36,418 nucleotides of DNA. Origin: JBKPFU01 sp046728975 (GTDB lineage Bacteria; Actinomycetota; Thermoleophilia; Gaiellales; Gaiellaceae). The notes beneath the pieces are model-generated. The model ran no database searches. It was given only the letters and a program-made list of their open reading frames with translations, and was not told where the DNA came from. Each line of letters opens with the position of its first letter. The first letter of the stretch is position 1. A program made the position numbers and the translations under genes. Location of the stretch: the NCBI GenBank assembly GCA_046728975.1, contig JBKPFU010000010.1, forward strand, positions 1 through 36,418, given 5' to 3'. Below, piece after piece: positions 17,281-24,318 of the stretch.

Positions 17281-17682
17281 ATGGAGAGGGCTCAGCGTTT
17301 GGACCGCGCCGCCGCGACCCCGGGCTATGGCTGGATCACATTCGCGGGCGTGATGCTGATCGTCGTCGGATCGTTCAACATCATCGAGGGAATCGCCGCG
17401 ATCGCGAACTCCGACTATCTCGCGAACGAGCTGCTGTTCGCGAATCTCGACGCATGGGGCTGGTTCTTCCTCATCTGGGGGATCCTCCAGGTCTGTGCCG
17501 GCTTCGCACTCTTCGGCGGAGCCGGATGGGCCGTTTTCGTCGGCATCGTCACAGCCACGTTCAACCTGATCGCTCAGCTGTCCTGGGCGCGCGCCTTTCC
17601 GGTGTGGGCCGTCTCGGCCATGGTGGTCGACGTGCTTGTCCTCTACGGACTGATCGTCTACGGAGGTCGAACCACCGACTAG
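17281..17682 (+). CDS. Four-helix membrane protein, DUF7144-type
   Basis: A 133-residue protein with four transmembrane helices at about 16-35, 57-75, 79-97 and 105-126. The pattern GWITFAGVMLIVVGSFNIIEGIAAI followed by a second LIWGILQVCAGFALF half is typical of the actinobacterial DUF7144 membrane proteins (recognised from memory); function is unknown. The ATG at 17281 has a good AAAGGAG six bases upstream. A 100-base leader region with an operator-like repeat precedes it, suggesting control by the neighbouring LuxR-type regulator. The gene is convergent with the small membrane protein at 17745. Confidence 0.82.
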   Translation: MERAQRLDRAAATPGYGWITFAGVMLIVVGSFNIIEGIAAIANSDYLANELLFANLDAWGWFFLIWGILQVCAGFALFGGAGWAVFVGIVTATFNLIAQLSWARAFPVWAVSAMVVDVLVLYGLIVYGGRTTD

Positions 17683-17691
17683 CTTGCTAGT
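17678..17691. repeat. Short palindrome over the DUF7144-type stop codon
   Basis: ACTAGC-TT-GCTAGT, six-base arms with a two-base centre, contains the TAG stop at 17680-17682. It directly precedes the larger hairpin at 17694. The loop is too small for a stable RNA hairpin, so it may be coincidental or a protein site. Confidence 0.3.
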
Positions 17692-17693
17692 GC

Positions 17694-17731
17694 CTGCGCG
17701 CGAGACCTGGTCAGCCGGGCCTCGCGCGCAG
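17694..17731. terminator. Hairpin between convergent genes
   Basis: CTGCGCGCGAG (17694-17704) and CTCGCGCGCAG (17721-17731) are perfect 11-bp inverted arms around a 16-base loop. The hairpin sits between the convergent stops at 17682 and 17745 and could end transcription from both sides. No T-run follows on either strand, so it is not a classical intrinsic terminator. Confidence 0.55.
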
Positions 17732-17744
17732 CGCGCTCGTCTCG

Positions 17745-17972
17745 TCAGAGATTACGCGCCGCCTCTTCCCATTCGCGAGCCTCCCGAGCTCGTCGCCGGT
17801 CGAGTAACCACGCGAACCCGATCAACACGAGGCCGACCAGGACGATTGCTGCAAGCGCACCCCAGGTGAGCAAGGCGGCGCCGATGATCAGGAACACGAT
17901 CATCGCGACCAGTCCGCCCAGAACGATCAGGCCCCCGAGCTTGAGCCAAAAGCGGAACCCGACGTCATCCAT
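17745..17972 (-). CDS. Small two-helix membrane protein, unknown function
   Basis: A 75-residue protein with two adjoining hydrophobic segments (about 11-31 and 34-52: LGGLIVLGGLVAMIVFLIIG then ALLTWGALAAIVLVGLVLI) and a charged C-tail (DRRRAREAREWEEAARNL). Three in-frame starts exist: GTG at 18035, ATG at 18008 (87 aa) and ATG at 17972 (75 aa). I prefer 17972 because the first two lie inside the operator-like element 18008-18037, and because this puts the element 35 bases upstream of the start, similar to its other occurrences; the Shine-Dalgarno there is weak (GCGAAG). It follows the LuxR-type gene on the same strand by about 100 bases. It could be a phage-shock-like or stress membrane protein, but nothing proves that. 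Confidence 0.62.
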   Translation of the reverse strand: MDDVGFRFWLKLGGLIVLGGLVAMIVFLIIGAALLTWGALAAIVLVGLVLIGFAWLLDRRRAREAREWEEAARNL

Positions 17973-18007
17973 GCTGGTAACTTCGCCGGGTCGCGGGTGG
18001 TCGGTCA

Positions 18008-18037
18008 TCACCCCGACAGGGTGACGCCGCGTCACCC
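18008..18037. promoter_or_regulatory. Three-half-site operator, copy A
   Basis: The element holds TCACCCC (18008-18014), then GGGTGACG (18019-18026), a CCG spacer, and CGTCACCC (18030-18037). The last two make a perfect 8-bp inverted repeat. The whole 30-base layout recurs at 20851-20880, flanking the same LuxR-type gene on its other side. GGGGTGA and GGGATGA half-sites resemble the MalT box core (GGGGA then T/G, GAGG) bound by E. coli MalT, a relative of that regulator. Confidence 0.65.
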
Positions 18038-18061
18038 GTGCCGGCGCCTGCCCCCGTCCGC

Positions 18062-18079
18062 AGCTCCTCTAGAGGAGCT
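18062..18079. repeat. Perfect 18-bp palindrome across the LuxR gene stop codon
   Basis: AGCTCCTCTAGAGGAGCT reads the same on both strands and includes the TAG stop of the large LuxR gene (18071-18069). As RNA it could form a 7-bp stem with a CUAG loop. There is no T-run after it. It may be a weak terminator or processing signal, or chance from the Leu-rich C-terminus. Confidence 0.4.
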
Positions 18080-20756
18080 CCAGCCGGCGCGCCCGTTCGA
18101 CGGCGTCGCGCCTCCGCGTCGCGCCCAGTTTCCGGTAGATGCTGCGGAGGTGGGTCTTGACGGTATTGACCGAGACGAACAACTCGGCGGCGATCTCCGC
18201 ATTCGACATCAGCGTTGGCAGGTAACGCAGCACGGCCCGCTCACGGTCGCTGAGCGGCTCGAGCAGCTTGGGCTTGGTGATCTCCACGTTCGGTGCCCGG
18301 CGCTCGAGGGCGGCAATGAGCTCGCCGGCGAACGAGCGGTGACTCGTGCCGCGCCGAACCTGGTACTCGAGCAGAGGCCGGACCGAAGGCCCCACGTCCA
18401 CGAAGACACGTCGATAGCTGTTCGGGCTCCCGAGCTCGAGCGCGTGCTCGAACTCGACTGAAGACGCTCGAGCGTCGTGGAGCTCGCTGTGGGCGACTGA
18501 CCTCAGGACGGCGGCCTCGATCTCGAGCGGTACCTGCTCCGGACCAGGCTCTGACCGGAAGTCCGCAAGCGCCGCGAGCGCGCCTTCGGGATCCCCCTCG
18601 ACGAGAAGCAAGCGCGCAAACAGGACATCGAGACCCCCTGCTGGAGCGTGACCGGGGCGGCCGTCGAGCGTGGCGCGCGCCGCGTCGAGATCCCCGCGAG
18701 CGGCCAGAAGCCTCGGCTCTGCGAACGCGAGCGTCGATCTCAGATAGAACGGCGCCGGTCGGCGGTCCCTGTCGACGGCGCCGTGCAGCAACCGCAACCC
18801 CTCTTCGGCCCCTCTCGTGCCTCGGGCGCCGGCAAGGATCGCCGCCATGACCTCGGCAGCAAGACGTGCGCTTTGGTCGTTCGACTCTCCGTCGGCCATG
18901 CGTCCGAGATGCGTCTCGGCCAGCTCCAACTCGTCCCAGTGGTAGTGCGTCCAGGCGAGCGCGAAGTGGGCGCCTGATGCCTGTGGGTAGTCGAGCCAGC
19001 CGCGCCCGTCGGCGAAGGCGGTCGCCTCGGTCGCTACCTCGGCTGCACGGCGCAGACGGCCACGGGAGATCTCGATCAGAGCGATCTGGCTCAGAGAGTT
19101 CAGCTCCATCAGATTCGCGCCGGCGTCGCGGGCGAAAACCAACGCTCTGTCGAGCCGAGTCTCGGCCTCGTCGAGGCGCCCGGTCGCGACCGAGGCCGTG
19201 CCGAGATTCGTCAGTGCGATCGACTGCAGCACATGCGCCGGCGCCGTCGATCCAAAGCCGTGATTCTTGCTCGCCTCGAGCAATTCGGCCGCGGCCGATT
19301 CCAGCGTTTCGACGTCGCCGTTCAACCGCGCGAGGACGAGTCGGAGGAACATCGCGTGCGTCTTCAGGGACTCGAATGTGGCGGAGTCGTCCTCGAGCGC
19401 CGACTCGGCCTCTGCAAGCAAACGTTCGGCGACGGGAAGATCGCCGCCCGGCCCCTCGAGCTTCGCCGCCGCCGCCGCGAGCATGAGCGCGGGACGGCCG
19501 CCGACCGCCTCTGGTCGAACTGCGGGAAGGTCGGCAAAACCCGTGGCCAGTGGTCGGAGCACCAACATCGGCCACGCGTCCGCGCAAATCTCATTCGCGA
19601 GATCCCAATCCTCGCCGCGGGCGGCCTCCCGAAACGCCACGAGGGCTTCTCCGTTGCGCCAGTGCCAGCGTGCTGCGCGCCGGAACAACGAGGGCGCCTC
19701 ATCCGGCATCGTGCGCCCGAGGTGGGCCACGAGGAAATCGCGGAAGAGCCCCGGGTACCGGTAGCGCCTCTCGCCGTCCGCCTCGGTCGAGATGAGGATG
19801 TTCTGCATCTCGAGCGTCTCGAGCATGCAGCCGCTGTTCGGGTCCCCGCTGAGTTCCGTGGCGAGCCCGGCGGTGAGCGTGGCCGGGATCGACGTTCGAA
19901 GCAAGAACGCTCGTCGCTCGGGCGCCTGCCGTTCCAGGACCTCGTTGAGCAGGTAATCCGCGACCGCGCGGTCATCGCCCGCGAATCGCCGGATGAACTG
20001 ACTCGGATCGGCCTGCTGCTCGAGCGAAATGGCTGCCAGGCGGATCCCGGCCGCCCATCCTTCTGTGCGCTCTCGAAGCGCCTCGACGTCGTCATCCGAG
20101 AGCCGGTCTGCGAGATCGCCCAGGAGCTCGAGGCATTCGCCGGAGGTGAACGCCAGATCGAAGGCTCGGATCTCTGCCGTCTCCCCGGCCAAGCGCAACC
20201 TCTGCAACCGGAGCGGCGGATCCGCGCGCGTCGCGATAACAAGCCGTAGCTGCGGAGGCGCGTGGACGAGCAAGGCGTCGAGCTCGCGGAGCACGGTCTT
20301 GCTCTCGATCTCCTGGAAGTCATCGAGCACGAGCACGACCGGCGACTCGCGAGCGCCGATTCGCGCCGAGACGTGTGCCGCCGTTGCTTCGTCGCCGTCT
20401 CTAGACAGGCTGCCCGTGGCCGGACCGTCCATCCCAGCCTCGACCTCGTCGAGGGCACACTGGACACCGAGCCAGAAGGACGGGCTCCAGTTGTGGTCTC
20501 GATCAAGCGTGAGCCAGGCCACGTCGACCTGAGGCTTCGAAGCGGCCCACGCGGAAAGCAGAACCGTCTTCCCGGCGCCGGCACGCGCGGAGACGAGGGT
20601 TACGCGCCGCTGCGTCGCCGAGCTCACGAGATCGTGTAGGCGCGCTCGCGGGATGAAGCCGCGCGGAAGTGCCGGCGGAACAATCTCGGTCGGAAGGACC
20701 GGATTCGGGTGAGCGCGGCGCTGCAACCGGCGCCGCGGCGGCGCGGGAGGAGACAC
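18069..20756 (-). CDS. Large ATP-binding LuxR-family (LAL, MalT-like) transcriptional activator
   Basis: The 895-residue protein has the LAL architecture: N-terminal STAND ATPase with Walker A ARAGAGKT (57-64) and Walker B VLVLDD (141-146), a winged-helix/arm region, a long alpha-helical TPR-like sensor (about 370-800) and a C-terminal LuxR helix-turn-helix (831-895; LSDRERAVLRYL, then VSVNTVKTHLRSIYRKLG). Such proteins switch on transcription after binding ATP and an inducer, which for MalT is maltotriose; the ligand here is unknown. The GTG at 20756 is supported by AGGAGG six bases upstream. The gene is divergent from the 75-aa/PAS-LuxR pair, and three-half-site operators lie both in the divergent spacer and just beyond its 3' end, so autoregulation plus control of neighbours is likely. 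Confidence 0.92.
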   Translation of the reverse strand: MSPPAPPRRRLQRRAHPNPVLPTEIVPPALPRGFIPRARLHDLVSSATQRRVTLVSARAGAGKTVLLSAWAASKPQVDVAWLTLDRDHNWSPSFWLGVQCALDEVEAGMDGPATGSLSRDGDEATAAHVSARIGARESPVVLVLDDFQEIESKTVLRELDALLVHAPPQLRLVIATRADPPLRLQRLRLAGETAEIRAFDLAFTSGECLELLGDLADRLSDDDVEALRERTEGWAAGIRLAAISLEQQADPSQFIRRFAGDDRAVADYLLNEVLERQAPERRAFLLRTSIPATLTAGLATELSGDPNSGCMLETLEMQNILISTEADGERRYRYPGLFRDFLVAHLGRTMPDEAPSLFRRAARWHWRNGEALVAFREAARGEDWDLANEICADAWPMLVLRPLATGFADLPAVRPEAVGGRPALMLAAAAAKLEGPGGDLPVAERLLAEAESALEDDSATFESLKTHAMFLRLVLARLNGDVETLESAAAELLEASKNHGFGSTAPAHVLQSIALTNLGTASVATGRLDEAETRLDRALVFARDAGANLMELNSLSQIALIEISRGRLRRAAEVATEATAFADGRGWLDYPQASGAHFALAWTHYHWDELELAETHLGRMADGESNDQSARLAAEVMAAILAGARGTRGAEEGLRLLHGAVDRDRRPAPFYLRSTLAFAEPRLLAARGDLDAARATLDGRPGHAPAGGLDVLFARLLLVEGDPEGALAALADFRSEPGPEQVPLEIEAAVLRSVAHSELHDARASSVEFEHALELGSPNSYRRVFVDVGPSVRPLLEYQVRRGTSHRSFAGELIAALERRAPNVEITKPKLLEPLSDRERAVLRYLPTLMSNAEIAAELFVSVNTVKTHLRSIYRKLGATRRRDAVERARRLELL

Positions 20757-20850
20757 GGCCGGCCTCCTGGTGACTGGCGGTAGTTGGCCACACTACCGAG
20801 GTGAGGTTTTCGCCGCAAAAGGCGGAAAGCGCGGCGGAGGCAATCGCCGA

Positions 20851-20880
20851 TCACCCCTCAGGGATGACGATGCGTCACCC
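20851..20880. promoter_or_regulatory. Three-half-site operator, copy B, in the divergent LuxR spacer
   Basis: TCACCCC (20851-20857), GGGATGACG (20861-20869), ATG spacer and CGTCACCC (20873-20880). It has the same order and the same 30-base total length as copy A at 18008, with 8 and 10-base identical ends. It lies 41 bases before the GTG at 20922 and 94 bases before the LuxR GTG at 20756, so it can serve either promoter. Confidence 0.65.
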
Positions 20881-20921
20881 GACCGGCAGCGATGCTGGCC
20901 GCTCTCCGTCCTGGAGGTTCG

Positions 20922-21149
20922 GTGGCGCAGTACGAGATTCGTGTGAAGGGTCGAATTACTGACACCTTGCTCGCCGAGCTCGAGGGCCTCGATGCGAGCG
21001 TCGAGCCGGTCGGCACGGTCCTGCACGGCCCCGTCGAGGACCAGGCGGCGCTGCACGGATTGATCGACCGGATCCAGGCACTCGGCCTCGAGCTGCTCGA
21101 GGTTCGCCGGCTACCGAACGGCAACACCGCTCGGTCGAGCAGGACGTAA
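20922..21149 (+). CDS. 75-residue protein of unknown function coupled to a PAS-LuxR regulator
   Basis: The protein reads MAQYEIRVKGRITDTLLAEL and continues with GTVLHGPVEDQAALHGLIDRI and LGLELLEVRRL, a small alpha/beta fold with strand-helix-strand-helix-strand pattern. Similar 60-80-residue proteins with YEIRV...GP..DQAALHG..RI..LG are common in actinobacteria next to regulators, but I know no function. The start is the GTG at 20922 with GGAGG at 20913-20917, a slightly short spacing; an in-frame ATG at 20892 lies too close to the operator and adds a poor sequence. The stop abuts the GTG of the next gene without any gap, so the two products are made together. Confidence 0.75.
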   Translation: MAQYEIRVKGRITDTLLAELEGLDASVEPVGTVLHGPVEDQAALHGLIDRIQALGLELLEVRRLPNGNTARSSRT

Positions 21150-21722
21150 GTGTCGGGCTTGCACACGGTCGATGCCGACGTCGAGGGCGCGCTCGAGCGC
21201 GTCAACGTTCCGAGCTACGTCATCGATCAGTACGGCATCATCCGCTGGATCAACCCTGCGGCCCAACGTGTCGCCGGCGACGTGCGAGGGCGCCAGTTCA
21301 CCTCTGTCTGCGCACCCGAGGAGGTCCGCCGGGCGCGCGAGCTCTTCGCGAAGAAGATCGCCGGGACAATCCAGGTCACCGACGCCGAAGCGGTGCTCGT
21401 GGACCGCGACGGCAAACGCGTTACCGTCGAGCTGAGCTCTGTCGCGCTACACAGAGGCGGTCACGTGATCGGGGTCTTCGGACAAGTCACTCGCGTTGAA
21501 GCGGCGCACGATCGACCGCTTCATCCTCACCTGACGCCGCGGCAGGCCGAGGTCCTGCGGCTGCTCGAGCACGGCCGCTCGACGACCCAGATCGCGGACG
21601 AGCTTCATCTGAGCATCGAGACCGTTCGTAATCACATCCGCGCACTGCTTCGCGCGCTCGGTGTCCATTCACGCCTTGAAGCCGTCGCCGTCGCCCGCCA
21701 GGAGCACCTCGTCGCGAATTGA
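21150..21722 (+). CDS. PAS-domain LuxR-type transcriptional regulator
   Basis: The 190-residue protein has a single PAS domain (about 14-118; VNVPSYVIDQYGIIRWINPAA is the classic PAS opening, and VTVELSSVALHRGGHVIGVFG its last strands) joined to a LuxR helix-turn-helix (128-190; LTPRQAEVLRLLEHG, IADELHLSIETVRNHIRALL). There is no receiver domain or kinase, so the PAS domain is probably the sensor, of a small ligand, redox state or partner protein. The GTG at 21150 directly follows the stop of the 75-aa gene. It lies opposite the large LAL regulator and downstream of operator copy B. A strong hairpin terminator follows. Confidence 0.88.
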   Translation: MSGLHTVDADVEGALERVNVPSYVIDQYGIIRWINPAAQRVAGDVRGRQFTSVCAPEEVRRARELFAKKIAGTIQVTDAEAVLVDRDGKRVTVELSSVALHRGGHVIGVFGQVTRVEAAHDRPLHPHLTPRQAEVLRLLEHGRSTTQIADELHLSIETVRNHIRALLRALGVHSRLEAVAVARQEHLVAN

Positions 21723-21805
21723 CCCATGCGGGTTACGCGCCCGCGCAGGACGCCCGGCAATACTCGGAACCGAGCGGAACTGCGGCACCGCTCGCCCTCC
21801 AGGAG

Positions 21806-21850
21806 GCGGCGGCGCGCGGCAGGCATCGACTGCGCGCCGCCGCAACTTTT
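21806..21850 (+). terminator. Intrinsic terminator after the PAS-LuxR gene
   Basis: A perfect 12-bp stem (GCGGCGGCGCGC at 21806-21817 with GCGCGCCGCCGC at 21832-21843) encloses a 14-base loop and is followed by AACTTTT. It is 84 bases after the PAS-LuxR stop and separates that operon from the I9-domain gene. Confidence 0.7.
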
Positions 21851-21915
21851 GTACTCGGCGAAATTTCCCCCGTTTGGGTAACAACTCCCGGGCCTGAAGT
21901 GTCGTCAGAGAATGC

Positions 21916-22458
21916 ATGGCGATTCTGCGGCCTCGCCTGCTTGGGCCACGCCTACTCTTGGTCGGGATCGTGGCGAGCATCGTTGCCGTCCAGGCGGCGG
22001 TCGACATCGCGCGCTCGGACGCGAACCGTGCCCCGTATGTGGTCACGCTCAAGGTGAGGGGCGCGAGCGCAGCCGTTCGGCCGGCCGTCCGCCGCCTCGA
22101 GCAGCGCGTCGGCTTCCGCGCGAAGCTCCGCTACGACAGCCCTCAGCTGCGCGGGTTCTCTGCACGGCTGTCGCGTAAACAGGTCGCGCGTCTTCGCCTA
22201 GACCGAAGTGTGAACGTGATCGTGCCCGACCCCGCGCGATGGATCGTGCTGTTCGATCCAACCGTGCCCGACGTCGACGCCAGGATCGACGAGCTCGAGC
22301 ACGACTACAGCTTCACCGCGACCACGCGGTATCGAGAGCTGGGCGGGTTCGCGGCGAAGCTTTCCGCGAGACAGCTGCTCTGGCTGAACGACGAGCACGA
22401 CATCGTCCTGATCGGCCCGGACAGCCAGGTCCGGCCGTTCACCGACCAGACCGCTTAG
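21916..22458 (+). CDS. Anchored or secreted protein of two tandem I9 (subtilisin propeptide-like) domains
   Basis: The 180-residue protein starts with Arg-rich residues and a hydrophobic segment (12-29), a signal peptide or anchor. Two repeats follow: residues 40-105 (PYVVTLKV, then LRGFSARLSRKQVARLRLD and VNVIVPD) and 108-168 (WIVLFDP, then LGGFAAKLSARQLLWLNDE and IVLIGPD). Each has the strand-helix-strand-GFsA.LS..q...L-strand plan of the inhibitor I9 prodomain of subtilases. No protease domain follows and no subtilase is in the window. Isolated I9 proteins can inhibit or help fold subtilisin-like proteases, so an inhibitor or foldase role is inferred. The ATG at 21916 has only a weak CAGAGA upstream; another ATG at 21912 is out of frame. 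It ends three bases from the convergent NTF2-like gene. Confidence 0.72.
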   Translation: MAILRPRLLGPRLLLVGIVASIVAVQAAVDIARSDANRAPYVVTLKVRGASAAVRPAVRRLEQRVGFRAKLRYDSPQLRGFSARLSRKQVARLRLDRSVNVIVPDPARWIVLFDPTVPDVDARIDELEHDYSFTATTRYRELGGFAAKLSARQLLWLNDEHDIVLIGPDSQVRPFTDQTA

Positions 22459-22461
22459 CGC

Positions 22462-22839
22462 TTAGCGCCAGCCTGTGGGCGGCCGGCGGTGCCCCGGCTC
22501 CTCGTGCCAGTAGTCGCGCGAGTCGACGACCCTGCCGTCAGAGCCAAAGCGGAGGATCGAGCATCCGGCCAGCGTGAGCTCGTCGCCCTCGGGCGTTTCG
22601 AGCAATGCCCACCACTCGCAGGCGGCGCGGTCGCCGTCCTCGATCGGCTTGCCGAACCACACCTCGCGCGCCCTGGCTTCGGCATACACGCGCCGCGCGT
22701 ACTCCTGCGCGTTCTCGCGCTCGCGAAACGGGTGTGAACGGAACGTGCAGTCCTCGGTGTAGAGGGCACCCGCCGCCTCGGCGTCATGCGCGAGCCAGGC
22801 GCGCTCATACGCATTCGCCCACTCGGTCGCGAAGCTCAC
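22462..22839 (-). CDS. NTF2-like/SnoaL-type small protein
   Basis: A 125-residue alpha+beta protein with the NTF2-like cone fold pattern: N-terminal helix EWANAYERAWLAHDAEAAGALY, TEDCTFRSHPF, and late strands ACEWWALLE, LTLAGCSILRFGSDGRVVDSRDYWH. Family members are lyases, isomerases or ligand binders; no specific catalytic pair can be assigned here. The GTG start at 22839 overlaps the stop of the acetyltransferase gene (GTGA), making it the third gene of an EamA-GNAT-NTF2 operon. Confidence 0.8.
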   Translation of the reverse strand: MSFATEWANAYERAWLAHDAEAAGALYTEDCTFRSHPFRERENAQEYARRVYAEARAREVWFGKPIEDGDRAACEWWALLETPEGDELTLAGCSILRFGSDGRVVDSRDYWHEEPGHRRPPTGWR

Positions 22840-23357
22840 TGCTCGAGATCTTCCCGCAGAAGCCCGTACACGACGCCGTCCACCCACTCGCCGTGCCGCC
22901 GGTACGCCTTCCGCTTCACGCCCTCGAGGACGAATCCCGCCCGCTCGGCATGCCGCTGCGCGCGCTCGTTGAATCCGTAGATCTCCAGCTGCAACCGGTG
23001 GTAGTCGAGCTCCAGCAGCAGGTGCCGCTGCAGGAGCCGCGCGGCCTCGTCGGAGAGGTGGCGGCCGCGAAAGTCCGGATGAATGGCGAGTCCGCCGAGC
23101 TGCGCGATGCGGCTGCGCCGGTTGGCGAGCTCGAAGCCCATCACGCCGGCGCGCCGCCACTCGCCGCCCTCTTCGACTTCGATCACGAAGCGGCCGAACT
23201 CGTACGGCTCCAGTTGAGACCGCTCGATCTCCTCCAGGACCTCCGCGCGCTCTCGAGCGCGTGAGCCTGCGAGGTACGGCTCGACCTCGTCGTGCGTGAC
23301 GAGCTCGACGAAGAAGTCGAGATCGTCGGCCTCGGCCCGCCGGATTCGCAGATTCAT
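22836..23357 (-). CDS. GNAT-family N-acetyltransferase
   Basis: A 173-residue acetyltransferase with strand IRRAEADDLDFFVEL, the acetyl-CoA segment AQLGGLAIHPDFRGRHLSDEA and the C-terminal YGFNERAQRHAERAGFVLEG-like signature typical of RimJ/RimL- and SpeG-related enzymes. The usual Q/RxxGxG/A is modified to RGRHLS. It transfers acetyl from acetyl-CoA to an amine, either a protein N-terminus or a small molecule; the substrate is unknown. The ATG at 23357 overlaps the EamA stop (TGATG); a TTG directly before it is also possible. It overlaps the NTF2-like gene downstream. Confidence 0.87.
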   Translation of the reverse strand: MNLRIRRAEADDLDFFVELVTHDEVEPYLAGSRARERAEVLEEIERSQLEPYEFGRFVIEVEEGGEWRRAGVMGFELANRRSRIAQLGGLAIHPDFRGRHLSDEAARLLQRHLLLELDYHRLQLEIYGFNERAQRHAERAGFVLEGVKRKAYRRHGEWVDGVVYGLLREDLEQ

Positions 23358-24265
23358 CAAGGAGAGGCGGGCGCCGGCTCCGCGCGCGGAGCTCGCACGA
23401 GCCCCGACCCGAGCGCAACTCCGCCGAGAATCAGCACGAGGCCAGCGATCTCAGAGACGGTGAGCGGCTCGCCGAGCAGCGTGACGCCGTAGAACAGCGC
23501 GGTCACCGGCAAGAGGTACGTCACGAGGCTCGCTCGGGCGGACCCGTCCGTTTGAAGCAGCGTGTAGTAAATGAGCTGCCCGAGCACGGTGCCGAGGATG
23601 GCCAGCGCGAGCACGGAGCCGATCTCCTTCCAGCCCGGAAGCTCGTGCGGCGCCTGCGCAGCGCCGAGCGGCAGCAGGAAGGCGGTGGCCCAGATCAGCT
23701 GGGCAGTCGCAATCGCGAGCGCCGTCGTGCCGCTCTCGACGACGCGCTGGCCGTAGAGGCTTCCGATCGCGTAGGCGATCGATGCGAGCACGACCGCCAG
23801 CGTCCCGACGACACCCCACCAGCCGCCCTCGGGGTGCACGCCGACCAGCACGCCGACACCGACGATCCCGACCAGAATCCCCACCAGGCGCAGGCCTGAG
23901 ACCGACTCGCTGCGCTGGTAGCGCAAGGCGATCATGGCGACGAAGATCGGCATCGATGCGTTCGCGATTGCCGCAACACCCGAGTCGATGTGCTTCTCAC
24001 CCCACGCGATCAGCGTGAAGGGAAGCGCCGCGCTGACGAGCCCGAGCACGACGCCGTGGCGCCCGAGGCCCCGGATGTCTCGCGCCGCACGGCGAAAGCC
24101 ACGTTGCGCACCAAAAACGGCGAACAGCATCACGGCCGCGATACCGACACGAAGCAGCATCATCGTCGTCGGCTCGAAGTCGCGGTTCGCGACCTTGATG
24201 AACATGAACGAGGCGCCCCAGAGCGCGGCGAGCAGGACGAGCAGCGGCAGGTAGGTGCGGCTCAT
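23357..24265 (-). CDS. EamA/DMT-family transporter
   Basis: A 302-residue protein with ten hydrophobic segments in two homologous EamA halves; the first begins LPLLVLLAALWGASFMFIKVA, and the WGxxF motif is typical of drug/metabolite transporters of the RhaT/YdcZ type. Likely exports an amino acid or other metabolite across the inner membrane. The ATG at 24265 gives the standard short N-tail. It is divergent from purL with a 53-bp spacer and heads the EamA-GNAT-NTF2 operon. A transporter next to an acetyltransferase suggests modification and export of one compound, but no evidence names it. Confidence 0.9.
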   Translation of the reverse strand: MSRTYLPLLVLLAALWGASFMFIKVANRDFEPTTMMLLRVGIAAVMLFAVFGAQRGFRRAARDIRGLGRHGVVLGLVSAALPFTLIAWGEKHIDSGVAAIANASMPIFVAMIALRYQRSESVSGLRLVGILVGIVGVGVLVGVHPEGGWWGVVGTLAVVLASIAYAIGSLYGQRVVESGTTALAIATAQLIWATAFLLPLGAAQAPHELPGWKEIGSVLALAILGTVLGQLIYYTLLQTDGSARASLVTYLLPVTALFYGVTLLGEPLTVSEIAGLVLILGGVALGSGLVRAPRAEPAPASP

Positions 24266-24305
24266 CTGCCCGTAAACGGCGGCGCGGGCCGTCTTGTGAG
24301 GCGGC

Positions 24306-24311
24306 TAGACT
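24306..24311 (+). promoter_or_regulatory. -10 box of purL
   Basis: TAGACT ends seven bases before the proposed CTG start of purL. The same hexamer precedes purM and ctaG at six bases. No good -35 is seen. If used, the mRNA would begin at or within one base of the CTG. Confidence 0.5.
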
Positions 24312-24318
24312 CGGGTAC

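Noticed and set aside
20800..20835. CCGC-AAAAG-GCGG hairpin in the spacer before the LAL gene.
   Set aside because: A four-base stem in GC-rich DNA is not significant, and its location inside a divergent promoter region argues against a terminator.
21916..22458. A subtilisin-like protease gene.
   Set aside because: Only prodomain-like repeats are present; there is no Asp/His/Ser catalytic domain before the stop codon or nearby.
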